Below, in pieces: positions 17,749 to 25,332 of a stretch of DNA of 64,000 nt. The position numbers and the translations under genes were made by a program. Source of the DNA: a virus. The notes under the pieces are model-generated. The model was not told where the DNA came from, ran no database searches, and worked only from the letters and a program-made list of their open reading frames with translations. Position 1 is the stretch's first letter; each line of letters starts with the position of its first letter. The stretch is taken from IMG/VR virus record IMGVR_UViG_3300025154_000063, positions 1 through 64,000 of that record; one strand, 5' to 3'.

Positions 17749-17970
17749 TTATTCCTTTCGTAGTGGTTTGAATGTTATATTTGGGAAGTGCTCAAGTACT
17801 ATGTCTTTGATAGTACAAACTTCTTCCTCTGTTATGTGCTTGTTAGCTATCTTTATGTCAAACTTATGAGTATCACCTTCGGCAGTAGCTCTGATTACTA
17901 CTGCCCCTGTGCCAAACATCTTTCTAAAACTCTCATTTATTTCTCTGTATATGTTTATTACATTAGCCAT
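17749..17970 (-). CDS. Hypothetical protein, 73 residues
   Basis: Not recognised. The start is the ATG at 17970, behind GGAG and overlapping the upstream stop region. The protein has a helical start and an alternating hydrophobic pattern (GAVVIRATAEG, FDIKIANKHI). It lies 3 bases from the next gene. Confidence 0.5.
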   Translation of the reverse strand: MANVINIYREINESFRKMFGTGAVVIRATAEGDTHKFDIKIANKHITEEEVCTIKDIVLEHFPNITFKPLRKE

Positions 17971-18238
17971 CAATCATTCTCCGAATAAACATTCTCGTTT
18001 GTGGACACAAGGTTGTGTCGTTGTCTAAGATATGTTGCAGCATTATTTTGTCTGCCCAGATATGAGTATTTAGGCACTTTATTTCATCAATCAAACTAAT
18101 TACAATTGTCCTATCATATCCTTTACCGTCTATCCATATTGTGGTTGGTACAGGATATACTTTTTGAAAGTCCAGAGGAACAGTCATGGAATGTTTATTA
18201 AGATTACAGGGACAACCAGTATCTTTACCTTCACACAT
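17963..18238 (-). CDS. Hypothetical protein with N-terminal CxxxxxCxC
   Basis: The 91-residue protein starts at an ATG 2 bases after the upstream stop, with a weak AGGAAAG site. It begins MCEGKDTGCPC and has later Cys at KCLN and LCPQ, so a metal site is possible. The function is not recognised. Confidence 0.5.
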   Translation of the reverse strand: MCEGKDTGCPCNLNKHSMTVPLDFQKVYPVPTTIWIDGKGYDRTIVISLIDEIKCLNTHIWADKIMLQHILDNDTTLCPQTRMFIRRMIDG

Positions 18239-18239
18239 A

Positions 18240-18470
18240 TTATTCACTTTCCTTTGTAGTCCTATACATTCCAACGAATGCCGGACTTGTTGGGTTAACA
18301 GAGAATATTATTTTGTTACCATCACTCTCTGTGTACTCAAGTTGTAGCAAGTCTGCGTTTCCACGGGGCATGTTGATAACAACACATTCAATCTCAAGTC
18401 CACCACACTGAAATGGAAATACATCATTCTCATAAAATTTGACCATTACTTTATTACCATTCTCAATCAT
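18240..18470 (-). CDS. Hypothetical protein, 76 residues
   Basis: Not recognised. The beta-rich pattern (GNKVMVKFYENDVF, LEIECVVINMP, GNKIIFSVNP) suggests a small barrel. The ATG overlaps the upstream gene by 4 bases (ATGA), so translation is coupled. Confidence 0.5.
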   Translation of the reverse strand: MIENGNKVMVKFYENDVFPFQCGGLEIECVVINMPRGNADLLQLEYTESDGNKIIFSVNPTSPAFVGMYRTTKESE

Positions 18471-18730
18471 GTTATAGTCTCCTTCAAGCTATCAATTCTT
18501 TTACTTATGTCACGTAGTCCTGTAAGTGATTGCACAAGATTACTTGAAATTAATAAAAGCTCTCTTTGTGCTTTTACCTGAGTACAATACTCTTTGTGTT
18601 CAACTAAACCATTCTCTAGTTGTCTTCCAAAGCACAGGGCACATACCCGTACATGGCTGCCCACATACGGCTCAAATGTTATTGGTTCAAAGACCAGTTT
18701 TTCTAACTCAGATTTTTTTATTTTACTCAT
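18467..18730 (-). CDS. Small zinc-binding protein with helical tail
   Basis: The 87-residue protein carries CALC...HKEYC (about 30-50), a CxxC-HxxxC zinc site. A coiled, polar C-terminal helix follows (SLTGLRDISKRIDSLKE). It overlaps the upstream gene by 4 bases. The same zinc layout recurs in several genes of this block. Confidence 0.55.
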   Translation of the reverse strand: MSKIKKSELEKLVFEPITFEPYVGSHVRVCALCFGRQLENGLVEHKEYCTQVKAQRELLLISSNLVQSLTGLRDISKRIDSLKETIT

Positions 18731-18939
18731 TCTTTCACCCTCTGAAAGTAAGTTTCCACCATGTGCATTCGACCATCTGGTTTAAGCTCTCTCCTAGTAA
18801 AAGACTTTATAATGGAGCTATGTCCATTCGAGCACCTGCTGTGTGAACGGTAGCACCGACAGAATTCAGTAAGAGTAATACCACACAAAGGGCATACATC
18901 TGGTATGTCATTTACATTAGAGTAAGTCATTCCATCCAT
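18727..18939 (-). CDS. Small zinc-ribbon protein
   Basis: The 70-residue protein has CPLCGITL, then CRCYRSHSRC, a dense Cys/His cluster (about 16-36). The start ATG is 6 bases after GGAGG. It overlaps both neighbours and is part of a run of zinc-ribbon genes. Confidence 0.5.
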   Translation of the reverse strand: MDGMTYSNVNDIPDVCPLCGITLTEFCRCYRSHSRCSNGHSSIIKSFTRRELKPDGRMHMVETYFQRVKE

Positions 18940-19136
18940 TCACAACCTCCTTCAAAGTATATCCATGAGCGACACAGCCAGACAAGTTTCTTTCCCATTT
19001 GTGCCTTAAACATGTTGTCTCCGCAGGCAGGACAATACATGCTTGGATGCCACTCAGCTTCACGGATGAATTTATCTGCAGCCTGAGTGTCCGCCTCACT
19101 TAGGTTCAGTTGTGTTACATCAACTTTGTCTATCAT
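18927..19136 (-). CDS. Small zinc-ribbon protein
   Basis: The 69-residue protein has MYCPACGDN and a second pair WLC...GGC, consistent with a four-Cys ribbon. The start is the ATG at 19136 after AGAAGG; a GTG at 19145 is an alternative. Function is unknown. Confidence 0.5.
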   Translation of the reverse strand: MIDKVDVTQLNLSEADTQAADKFIREAEWHPSMYCPACGDNMFKAQMGKKLVWLCRSWIYFEGGCEWME

Positions 19137-19150
19137 CTTCTTCACCTTCT

Positions 19151-19381
19151 TTAATAGAGTGTATAATCATATTTCTTGTTTTCTTTTCCTTCCACCAAGA
19201 AGAACATATTAGGCCAGTCCCAAAACTTTTCACCTTTGTTGACCCAGAACCACCCCTTCTTAACAACCCTTTGCCACAGCTTTTGTCCTTTCCAACCACC
19301 ACGTCCCCCCAAGCATATAAACTTCTTGCCGTTCCCTGCAAAGGTTTCATATAACTTTGGTCGTATGTGTATGCTACTCAT
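19151..19381 (-). CDS. Hypothetical basic, Trp-rich protein
   Basis: The 76-residue protein has seven Trp residues and many Lys/Gly (GGRGGWKGQKLWQRVVKKGW). It starts at an ATG behind AAGGAG. The overlapping frame at 19120-19350 has no ribosome site. Composition is unlike its neighbours; a nucleic-acid-binding role is only a guess. Confidence 0.5.
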   Translation of the reverse strand: MSSIHIRPKLYETFAGNGKKFICLGGRGGWKGQKLWQRVVKKGWFWVNKGEKFWDWPNMFFLVEGKENKKYDYTLY

Positions 19382-19385
19382 TTGA

Positions 19386-20189
19386 TTACTCCTTTATGTT
19401 TGATATAACACCAGACAACATCTTGCGTATGCTATTCACTAGGTCACGTGCTTGCTTGCCAACTTGTGGGTCTACAATCACATCTTCTTGGATGGACAAT
19501 AACTCATGTGCCACACGTTCAAGCATGGCGACTGTCATTAATTCCAATGGGTTCTCTGGTGTATATTCTCCAAGAACCATCTGCTTAACCTTACCACCAG
19601 CACCTTCCATCTTGTGCATAGCTACCAGTTTCTTCACAGCCGTTACTGTCTTGGCGCTGATAACTGCTTGGGCAATTTCTTCCTGCTCTTCTTCCGGCAG
19701 GGCAATGACTTCTTCTGCAGCACTTGGTGACAGGCGACCATCGTTAACTGCTGCCCGTATCTTCGGGGATGCTGCGAGCATGGACAAGTATAGACTAACA
19801 GCAGCCTCAGACATGACCAGTTGTTCTGCAATGTCTTTTTGTTTCATACCAAGAGCCTTCATGTCGGATACAATATTAGCATTGTCGAAGTAGGTTGCAC
19901 CCACCCTGTGTTGATTCTCCGCATACTGTTGTCTAAGTAATTCAGCATTACTCTCAGGGGTGGCATCAATGATTGCATCAATTGTTTCCCACCCTAATAT
20001 CTTGGCAGCCTCCAAGCGCCTGTGACCAAAGCGAACAAAGTATTCATCATTCATAATGAATACACTGATAGGTACAAGCAAACCATTCTGTTGCATGGAT
20101 GATGTAAGCTCAGACAAGTTGTTCACATTTAGGCGTGGGTTCTTTTCAACATTGATTAACTCAATAGGTAATTGCATTATCTTATACAC
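19386..20189 (-). CDS. ParB/Spo0J-like protein
   Basis: The 267-residue protein has the ParB N-terminal domain: NPR near 18, LTSSMQQNGLLVPI and FVRFGHRRLEAAKILGW (the GxRR element, about 50-66). A helix-turn-helix follows (MKQKDIAEQLVMSEAAVSLYL, about 112-132). Phage ParB-like proteins can act in partition, regulation or as nucleases. There is no ParA nearby, so segregation is unlikely. A GTG start overlaps the upstream TAG and sits 7 bases from GGAGG. Confidence 0.8.
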   Translation of the reverse strand: MYKIMQLPIELINVEKNPRLNVNNLSELTSSMQQNGLLVPISVFIMNDEYFVRFGHRRLEAAKILGWETIDAIIDATPESNAELLRQQYAENQHRVGATYFDNANIVSDMKALGMKQKDIAEQLVMSEAAVSLYLSMLAASPKIRAAVNDGRLSPSAAEEVIALPEEEQEEIAQAVISAKTVTAVKKLVAMHKMEGAGGKVKQMVLGEYTPENPLELMTVAMLERVAHELLSIQEDVIVDPQVGKQARDLVNSIRKMLSGVISNIKE

Positions 20190-20410
20190 TATATGACCTC
20201 CAGTTTAACCCCAATAAATAGGAATGTAAGTGGCCCATCATCAGGAATGAATGTTCCTACTTGCCAGCCACAATCTTTAGGAATAAAGCTTACTTGTGTT
20301 TTGCAAGGTATAAATTCTCCAACCATACCAATGAGATTGAACATCTTCCTGTTTTCATACCAACTATCTGCAGAATGAATATCCACTATTTTATATTTCT
20401 TAGCTGCCAC
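20189..20410 (-). CDS. Hypothetical protein, 73 residues
   Basis: Not recognised. It starts with GTG behind GGAGGG (20410) and is beta-rich (KKYKIVDIHSAD, TFLFIGVKLEVI). It overlaps ParB and the upstream zinc-ribbon gene by single bases, so all three are probably coupled. Confidence 0.5.
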   Translation of the reverse strand: MAAKKYKIVDIHSADSWYENRKMFNLIGMVGEFIPCKTQVSFIPKDCGWQVGTFIPDDGPLTFLFIGVKLEVI

Positions 20411-20643
20411 TATAACCCTCCATTCAACCAGTCCCAACAATTTATACAGTAGCCATCACGTACTGCCTCAGCATCACAGTCTTCATGTTTACATTGGTTT
20501 TCTTTCTCACATTCAAGACAAGCAAAGTATACACCAGAACCAAACCCATACTCTACCATGAACGCTCCGCACTCAGGGCACTCAGGTAACTCTGCTCCCT
20601 GCTCTTCATCATACCGTGTTCTATCTAAACCACCACCCCACAT
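20410..20643 (-). CDS. Double zinc-ribbon microprotein
   Basis: The 77-residue protein has CPECG...CLEC and then CKHEDC...CINC, enough for two zinc sites. It has a good GGAGG site before the ATG. Such proteins often mediate protein-protein or nucleic-acid contacts. Its partner is unknown. Confidence 0.55.
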   Translation of the reverse strand: MWGGGLDRTRYDEEQGAELPECPECGAFMVEYGFGSGVYFACLECEKENQCKHEDCDAEAVRDGYCINCWDWLNGGL

Positions 20644-20644
20644 A

Positions 20645-20830
20645 TTATTCCTCCTCTTTGTGTTCTTTCAAAGGTACTTCAATTGCACCATCAGGCACAT
20701 CTTCTTTTAGTACTGGCGTAAAGCCAACAGGCATACCCTGTGCAAACAACATAGCTTCACGCCAAGTAATGAAGTCACGCTTATGTACTGCTACTATCCC
20801 AAAGGACATCTTAAGTATAAGTTTATACAT
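20645..20830 (-). CDS. Hypothetical protein, 61 residues
   Basis: Not recognised. The start is the ATG at 20830, directly behind AGGAGGAAA. The protein ends in an acidic/basic tail (KEHKEEE). The longer open frame to 20875 overlaps the small membrane-protein gene upstream and is less likely. Confidence 0.5.
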   Translation of the reverse strand: MYKLILKMSFGIVAVHKRDFITWREAMLFAQGMPVGFTPVLKEDVPDGAIEVPLKEHKEEE

Positions 20831-20837
20831 TTTCCTC

Positions 20838-21011
20838 CTAGCCAGCAGCCACTGTGACAAGACCACCGATACCAAAGACTGCTACAATGGGCAACAGAAC
20901 CAAAGCTACGGGGGCAAGGAAAGCAATTACCACACCGATGAAACCAATTGCCAAGACAATCACGATGGGTGCAAATATAAGAAAGCCAATCAATTTACCT
21001 AGATTTTCCAT
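20838..21011 (-). CDS. Small two-helix membrane protein, 57 residues
   Basis: A short gene starts at the ATG at 21011, 8 bases after GGAGG. After a short polar start (MENLGKL) the protein is almost wholly hydrophobic, with two membrane-length segments separated by PVA. It ends with TAG at 20838-20840, which forms part of the ribosome site of the next gene. It resembles small phage membrane peptides but has no known family. Confidence 0.65.
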   Translation of the reverse strand: MENLGKLIGFLIFAPIVIVLAIGFIGVVIAFLAPVALVLLPIVAVFGIGGLVTVAAG

Positions 21012-21022
21012 AGTGTTTCCTC

Positions 21023-21241
21023 CTAGAAAGTTTCATAAGGGACGCTGACAAACTCAGAGTTTCTCAGGTCTTCAACATAACGATTGGCATACTGCCAATA
21101 AACTTCACACGGGTTCATATCCCCAATCTCATCAAACTCTGGCAGTGATGCTGCCTCACTGGGAAACCTGCCAGTGTTAGCTACGTGCTTGGTAACTGCT
21201 GCCCGTAAAGCTTTCTTTTGTTTAACTGTTATACCATACAT
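21023..21241 (-). CDS. Hypothetical protein, 72 residues
   Basis: Not recognised. A lysine-rich start (VKQKKALRAAVTKHVANTG) is followed by an acidic second half. It is the first gene behind the promoter at 21269-21297 and has GAGGAGG upstream of the ATG, so it should be well expressed. Confidence 0.55.
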   Translation of the reverse strand: MYGITVKQKKALRAAVTKHVANTGRFPSEAASLPEFDEIGDMNPCEVYWQYANRYVEDLRNSEFVSVPYETF

Positions 21242-21268
21242 GTTATTGCCTCCTCAAACTATACATTA

Positions 21269-21297
21269 ATTATACCACACTTCCTAATAATTTTCAA
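21269..21297 (-). promoter_or_regulatory. Promoter TTGAAA-17-TATAAT (leftward)
   Basis: Good -10 and -35 boxes with 17-base spacing and the TAATGTA extension. It starts the operon containing the ParB-like gene and the zinc-ribbon run. Confidence 0.8.
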
Positions 21298-21320
21298 GTG
21301 TAAATTTCTAGGATAAAAAA

Positions 21321-21542
21321 TTATCTCATCTGCATGTAATCTCTTTTACGTCGGCGCAAGTCTCGTGTATCAATATCAGCACTCTTGCTCTTTACTTCAC
21401 GTATTGTTAGACCACACCAAGCACAGCGGATGTTATGTGGAGCAGTATCTTTGATGTAAACCTTTAGACTATTACCACATTGTGGGCATCTGAAACTTGC
21501 AATATGCCGACCATTCCCATTGGATATAATTTCTAAAGACAT
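21321..21542 (-). CDS. Zinc-ribbon microprotein
   Basis: The 73-residue protein has CPQCG and CAWCG about 21 residues apart, a typical zinc ribbon. A basic C-terminal tail follows (RRRKRDYMQMR). The start is the ATG at 21542 behind GGAGAATATA. A nucleic-acid-binding role is possible. Confidence 0.55.
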   Translation of the reverse strand: MSLEIISNGNGRHIASFRCPQCGNSLKVYIKDTAPHNIRCAWCGLTIREVKSKSADIDTRDLRRRKRDYMQMR

Positions 21543-21631
21543 TATATTCTCCTCTGTGATTGACACTATTGACAGTGACAAAAAGTGTCAGTTGTAACTA
21601 AAGCAATTTCTTTGCATGGTAGTGAGTTTTA

Positions 21632-21853
21632 TCACACTACATCTACTGCAAAACGAAAACCACACACCATTCTATTACTACAAACGAATGAATAAGTTGT
21701 CCCTGTGTATTCAAGTACATCCAAGTTATGACCAAGCAGATACTTAGCCCAATTAGTAACCGTCACAGACACGATTGGTTTGCCACATTCTGGGCAGGGT
21801 TCGTCGCTGATATAATAGTCTTGGTCGATGATTTCATATTCAGTATTAGACAT
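21632..21853 (-). CDS. CPECG zinc-ribbon protein, paralogue A
   Basis: The 73-residue protein has EPCPECGKP, then C and C in the last third (FVCSNRMVCGF). The start is the ATG at 21853 behind GGAGGATATTTA, overlapping the stop of the next upstream gene. It shares the EPCPECG start and FVCSN/YCCTE end with paralogue B, pointing to a tandem duplication. Confidence 0.55.
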   Translation of the reverse strand: MSNTEYEIIDQDYYISDEPCPECGKPIVSVTVTNWAKYLLGHNLDVLEYTGTTYSFVCSNRMVCGFRFAVDVV

Positions 21854-22035
21854 TAAATATCCTCCATAAAAGAACATTCAGTACAGCAATATTGGGTGTG
21901 ATAGTATATAACATCAACATCGTCCCCCGCATTATTAAGAGTAGTACCATAAGTTTCATACTCAGATACCAACACACTTCCCCCACATTCTGGGCACGGT
22001 TCTTTACTGGTATAGGTAGATGTTATTCTTGCCAT
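21853..22035 (-). CDS. CPECG zinc-ribbon protein, paralogue B
   Basis: The 60-residue protein has KEPCPECGGS and YCCTEC, forming a zinc ribbon. The start is the ATG at 22035 behind GGAGGAACAACT. It is the first gene after the promoter at 22131-22159 and a paralogue of the downstream gene. Confidence 0.55.
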   Translation of the reverse strand: MARITSTYTSKEPCPECGGSVLVSEYETYGTTLNNAGDDVDVIYYHTQYCCTECSFMEDI

Positions 22036-22130
22036 AGTTGTTCCTCCTGTATAAACTTGTACAACGAACATCACGCCCGCTGTGTGGTGACAAAATGCCC
22101 TATAGCAATATGCACTTGTTGTTATTATTA

Positions 22131-22159
22131 ATTATAACATGAAGACACAAATCTTGCAA
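22131..22159 (-). promoter_or_regulatory. Promoter TTGCAA-17-TATAAT (leftward)
   Basis: TTGCAA and TATAAT with 17-base spacing. It drives the two CPECG paralogues. Confidence 0.8.
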
Positions 22160-22245
22160 GCCCCAGAATACAGGACAGCAAGTAGCCTGTAAACTGGGGT
22201 TGCTTGTTAGCTGAATACACCGGACACACCTCCGATGTAAACAGA

Positions 22246-22464
22246 CTATTCCTTAGAGAGAGAAAGCAGATGCTCACACATAGTAGTGGCATCATCAAGT
22301 ACATCAATGACAGGCTCACACTTAGGACAGTTAGACATTGCACCTTTATGGTGTGGACTGTTGATATGGTTGGTGCGTGCAGTGTGCAGTAAGCTAGCAT
22401 GCAGTCTGCTGATTACGTGGGCTGCGTCATCTAGTGGGTTGTCGGTTATGAGTAATTTAGTCAT
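22246..22464 (-). CDS. Zinc-knuckle helical protein
   Basis: The 72-residue protein starts at the ATG at 22464 behind GGAGGAGAATGCT. It has several His residues, then NCPKCEPVIDVLDDATTMCEHL, a C-C...C-H pattern. The gene at 22948 has a similar layout (DCPLC...LIDLSRAHMLL), suggesting distant paralogues. Function is unknown. Confidence 0.5.
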   Translation of the reverse strand: MTKLLITDNPLDDAAHVISRLHASLLHTARTNHINSPHHKGAMSNCPKCEPVIDVLDDATTMCEHLLSLSKE

Positions 22465-22772
22465 AGCATTCTCCTCCACGAAACATACTCTCCGTCACGG
22501 GCAACCGCAACCCTATGCTCAGGACTGGTAAGAGTAATAGATGAATAACCTGCAACACCAAAGTACTCAGGAGTCTTAACATTTATCTCAATACCTATAG
22601 GTGCAGTGCGTATTGGTAACCATTCATTTTCAAGCTCTGCAATACGTTCATTAAGACGCTTGATATGTACAGTAGCACAGGCTATCAGTGTGCCTGCATC
22701 CCAGTTAGCTATGTCCTCTCCGTACTCCATGACATCTGCTAACCTCTGCATTCTAGTCTCTAGTATATTCAT
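22461..22772 (-). CDS. Hypothetical protein, 103 residues
   Basis: Not recognised as a named family. The first 50 residues are helical with a coiled tendency (HIKRLNERIAELENEWLPI). The second half is beta-rich. It starts behind GGAGGTTAGC and overlaps the next gene by 4 bases. Confidence 0.55.
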   Translation of the reverse strand: MNILETRMQRLADVMEYGEDIANWDAGTLIACATVHIKRLNERIAELENEWLPIRTAPIGIEINVKTPEYFGVAGYSSITLTSPEHRVAVARDGEYVSWRRML

Positions 22773-22947
22773 GCTAACCTCCTATATACATTAATACAAT
22801 CATACAATGATACAATAAAATAATCAATTAGTGGGCCTAACTCCGCCAGAACCAATGTCTTAAAAAATCTCTGGCGGACACAGTACCCACAGCTAACAGT
22901 CAGCTAAGAGCACCGAGCTAACAGCAAGCTGTTCGCTAGGTACTCAG
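22773..22947. other. Intergenic stretch with inverted and short direct repeats
   Basis: No gene is seen. CCGCCAGA (22843-22850) pairs with TCTGGCGG (22870-22877), a possible leftward terminator without a T run. Between about 22884 and 22955 the heptamer AGCTAAC occurs several times. The purpose is not clear. Confidence 0.45.
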
Positions 22948-23259
22948 CTAACGAGGCAGCTTAGTCACCGTTATCAGCCGACGAGTACGCAAGCTAGTCC
23001 GCTTGTCAGTTACCTCTGCCTCCCCCCTTAGCAGCATGTGTGCTCTGCTTAGGTCTATGAGGAGGTCACGAGTACCATCACACAGCGGGCAGTCGTGGTA
23101 CATAACTTCTGGATGCCCACTACTAGCAGTATAGTGATACTTCATCTGCAGGTTGAGCAGGTTAACATAGGCATCAGCACACAGGGCACTGCAGTCAGCT
23201 AACAGGTTGCCAGTTGACTTGCTCAAAGGTTTGATTTTAATAGTAAGGTTATCGCCCAT
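22948..23259 (-). CDS. Zinc-knuckle protein, 103 residues
   Basis: The protein has two Cys (ADCSALCADAY) and then HDCPLCDGTRDLLIDLSRAHML, a CxxC with His partners. The start chosen is the ATG at 23259 behind AGAGGTAAAG; an in-frame ATG at 23289 is possible. The basic C terminus (RRLITVTKLPR) may contact nucleic acid. Confidence 0.5.
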   Translation of the reverse strand: MGDNLTIKIKPLSKSTGNLLADCSALCADAYVNLLNLQMKYHYTASSGHPEVMYHDCPLCDGTRDLLIDLSRAHMLLRGEAEVTDKRTSLRTRRLITVTKLPR

Positions 23260-23398
23260 CTTTACCTCTCTTTTTATTTTTGCCGGCACGCTTTATCTGT
23301 GCCTGAATGATAGTGAATACGGAGCGGCTACCAACGACTGTGCCATGCTCTCTTTTATGTCTTGCTTTGTCCCTCTTCTTCCACTTGTCCTCTCGCAT
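23249..23398 (-). CDS. Small very basic protein, 49 residues
   Basis: A short open frame starts at the ATG at 23398 with a GGGAG-like site. It is highly basic at both ends (REDKWKKRDKARHKREHG and RAGKNKKRGKDGR). It overlaps the end of the upstream gene and the start of the downstream gene. Composition suggests nucleic-acid binding, but overlap with two genes lowers confidence. Confidence 0.4.
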   Translation of the reverse strand: MREDKWKKRDKARHKREHGTVVGSRSVFTIIQAQIKRAGKNKKRGKDGR

Positions 23399-23768
23399 CG
23401 TTAATGCTCCCTTTAAGTAGTTGTCCTTTATCTACTGTCCTCACAGCGTGGCAGTTGGGGCACAGCCATGTGTCCATCCCCTGATACTTATGATAGTGAC
23501 TCATGCCACAGCGGAAACAGTACAACCAAGTTAGCTTAGGCATAGCACCCTCGCTAACAAGATGCCTTTCAATAGTCTGCAGTATACTGCGAATGTCCCC
23601 CCTGCTTGCATCCCTTTGCTTTATCATGGTAGTCAGCTCGTCCACTAGTCCACAGTCAGCAGCTACCTGAGAGTCAGCTAGTATTCTAGCCGACAGGTCT
23701 GGGTCTGTGTTGATGTGAAGCTTTGCCATATAGATAACATCTTCTGTAGTTAATTCTCTTTGCTCCAT
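23355..23768 (-). CDS. Zinc-ribbon protein, 137 residues
   Basis: The protein has CFRCGMSH and CPNC about 20 residues apart (near 83-106) after a helical N-terminal half. It starts behind GGAGGTAAGCAC. It is the first gene behind the promoter at 23798-23826. The role is unknown. Confidence 0.6.
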   Translation of the reverse strand: MEQRELTTEDVIYMAKLHINTDPDLSARILADSQVAADCGLVDELTTMIKQRDASRGDIRSILQTIERHLVSEGAMPKLTWLYCFRCGMSHYHKYQGMDTWLCPNCHAVRTVDKGQLLKGSINDARGQVEEEGQSKT

Positions 23769-23797
23769 GTGCTTACCTCCAATTGAATATCACATTA

Positions 23798-23826
23798 ATT
23801 ATAGCATAGTTATTGCTAGCTGTCAA
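23798..23826 (-). promoter_or_regulatory. Promoter TTGACA-17-TATAAT (leftward)
   Basis: A perfect consensus with 17-base spacing. It drives the 23355, 23249 and 22948 genes and probably those beyond. Confidence 0.88.
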
Positions 23827-23867
23827 CCCCCTGTTCGCAGTGAACGCAGTACACATGTGTACTGAGT

Positions 23868-24083
23868 TTACTGCAGTATGCTTGCCGGCATGTTAGCTAG
23901 CCGGCGGATGAAGATAGTAGTAGGTGCTACACCATCTGTGAACCACGTATCATATATCTCCCATCCCTGCCCCAGTACATATGACACAGCCGCATCATAC
24001 TCACGCATATCGGGCACGTTAATGAACTGGACTTCGTACCCCTCGAACACTACGGGTACAGTTGTGTGCTTGCTCGCTGTCAT
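23868..24083 (-). CDS. Hypothetical protein, 71 residues (DUF1737-like size)
   Basis: The protein has a pattern VQFINVPDMREYDAAVSYVLGQGWEIYDTWF, like small phage proteins with a V-(xx)-L-x-x-G-W-E core. The family is not certain. The start is behind AAGGAGACAAG. No metal site is seen. Confidence 0.5.
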   Translation of the reverse strand: MTASKHTTVPVVFEGYEVQFINVPDMREYDAAVSYVLGQGWEIYDTWFTDGVAPTTIFIRRLANMPASILQ

Positions 24084-24251
24084 CTTGTCTCCTTGTCGCC
24101 TGCAAACAGGCCTAATGGTGGCTTTCAGGCTTGAGTCCGCTGTAATTGTGGTTGCCTGTTGCCACGCCTTTGTGTGGCTTTCTGGTTTAGGAGCTATTCC
24201 CCTGAGGTAGTGAGCCTCTGCTCCAAATCAATCCCCCTTGATTGATGGGTG
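24084..24251. other. Intergenic stretch with small hairpins
   Basis: No open frame with a start signal is seen on either strand. Hairpins include GCCTG-CAAA-CAGGC (about 24106-24119) and ATCAATC...TGATTGAT (about 24228-24246). It could hold a leader or a small RNA. Nothing identifies it. Confidence 0.4.
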
Positions 24252-24539
24252 CTACCACCCTTCTGTTTGTTCAGCCTCTATATAGGCACGAGCTATCTCT
24301 TCTGTTGCTATCAGCTTGCACTCTATCCTGATTAGGTTAGAGTATAACCTGCCCGCCAAGACTGTGCTGATGGTATGTGTATGGTTGGGGTTATCTTCAT
24401 TAGTGAAGTGTAGTACATCATCCACTTTCCCCACATACTTACCTCCTAGGAATGACTCAATATAACTGCCTACGTTATCCCACTCCATAGTATATTCATT
24501 CTCACTTTTGGCAGGATTACCATCGGGTAAGCGTAACAT
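24252..24539 (-). CDS. Hypothetical protein, 95 residues
   Basis: Not recognised. The middle has HTHTIST and the end is helical and acidic (EEIARAYIEAEQTEGW). The ATG follows AGGAGGTACAC, and the start overlaps the upstream gene by 23 bases. Confidence 0.5.
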   Translation of the reverse strand: MLRLPDGNPAKSENEYTMEWDNVGSYIESFLGGKYVGKVDDVLHFTNEDNPNHTHTISTVLAGRLYSNLIRIECKLIATEEIARAYIEAEQTEGW

Positions 24540-24777
24540 GTGTACCTCCTAGTCTACTTACTTTGTTCTCAAGTTCTATCACAGCACCAACAATTTCCAT
24601 GGCTACCCATGATGGGATTGTAGCCGTGGTTACTTTGTCTGCATGCAGCAGCAAGATGTTAGGGTTGAACCCTAGCAGGGTAGTCCCTGTTATCTCAGCC
24701 AACTTGTTACCAAGTCGTGTCCACCGTTTCAAAGCAACAGTATCATTACAGGTATGACCTTGTGGGTCTTTCATCAT
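24517..24777 (-). CDS. Hypothetical protein, 86 residues
   Basis: Not recognised. It starts behind AGGAGGACTAATCAT and has a helical N-terminal half. The overlap with the next gene is larger than usual, so the C-terminal few residues may be coincidental, but the ribosome site is strong. Confidence 0.5.
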   Translation of the reverse strand: MMKDPQGHTCNDTVALKRWTRLGNKLAEITGTTLLGFNPNILLLHADKVTTATIPSWVAMEIVGAVIELENKVSRLGGTHVTLTRW

Positions 24778-24781
24778 ATGA

Positions 24782-24961
24782 TTAGTCCTCCTCTACTTTT
24801 GGTGTTACTAATTCTTCCCAAGTATCAGCAGTTACTGGAATGTCTACCTCAACACCATCTTGGAAAGTGTCATCCTCAAACCCAGTTACTATCCATGCCC
24901 AGCTACCATTAGGTAGATGGTGTGGTGCAATATAAGCACCTGTTGCATATAATATAGGCAT
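24782..24961 (-). CDS. Hypothetical protein, 59 residues
   Basis: Not recognised. The start is the ATG at 24961 behind AAAGGAGGAAGTATA. The sequence is acidic at the end (WEELVTPKVEED) and has a compact beta-like N-terminal half (GAYIAPHHLPNGSWAWIVTGF). Confidence 0.5.
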   Translation of the reverse strand: MPILYATGAYIAPHHLPNGSWAWIVTGFEDDTFQDGVEVDIPVTADTWEELVTPKVEED

Positions 24962-25332
24962 TATACTTCCTCCTTTACACATGGAAAGATGTACTCAAAA
25001 CAAACACGCTCCTCTTCATCACCATTCCAAGTGGCTAATATACCCGACAGTATGCCAGACATAACCAATAAATTGGCCGCCCGTTTAGTGGTAAAGGATA
25101 TGTAGAACTTACCAGACTTCATGCTCTCCCTATCTTGTGCACTGTAGAACACAGCGTCACCCAATGGTTTATCACCAGTGTACAGGATGTGGTCTGGTAA
25201 TGCTGCAAACCCACAGCTACCACAACACTTGTGATTCTGTCGTGCCCAAATATCGTGGGTGCGAACCATCTTGAATGCTGCAGTTATCTGCTTACGGAAA
25301 GCAGCTATGTCCCTATTAGTTAATTTACTCAT
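24961..25332 (-). CDS. DUF6891-like protein
   Basis: The 123-residue protein has KCCGSCG followed by DAVFYSAQDRESMKSGKFYISF. This layout resembles the DUF6891 family found in bacteria and phages, of unknown function. The Cys cluster could bind metal. The ATG follows AGGAGGTAAACA and overlaps the upstream GP88-like gene. Confidence 0.55.
   Translation of the reverse strand: MSKLTNRDIAAFRKQITAAFKMVRTHDIWARQNHKCCGSCGFAALPDHILYTGDKPLGDAVFYSAQDRESMKSGKFYISFTTKRAANLLVMSGILSGILATWNGDEEERVCFEYIFPCVKEEV

Noticed and set aside
19120-19350. Alternative 76-codon frame to the Trp-rich gene
   Set aside because: The frame at 19151-19381 has the ribosome site AAGGAG and fits the gene spacing better.
22884-22955. 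CRISPR-like array from repeated AGCTAAC
   Set aside because: The repeat is only 7 bases with irregular spacing and no longer conserved unit. No cas gene is present.
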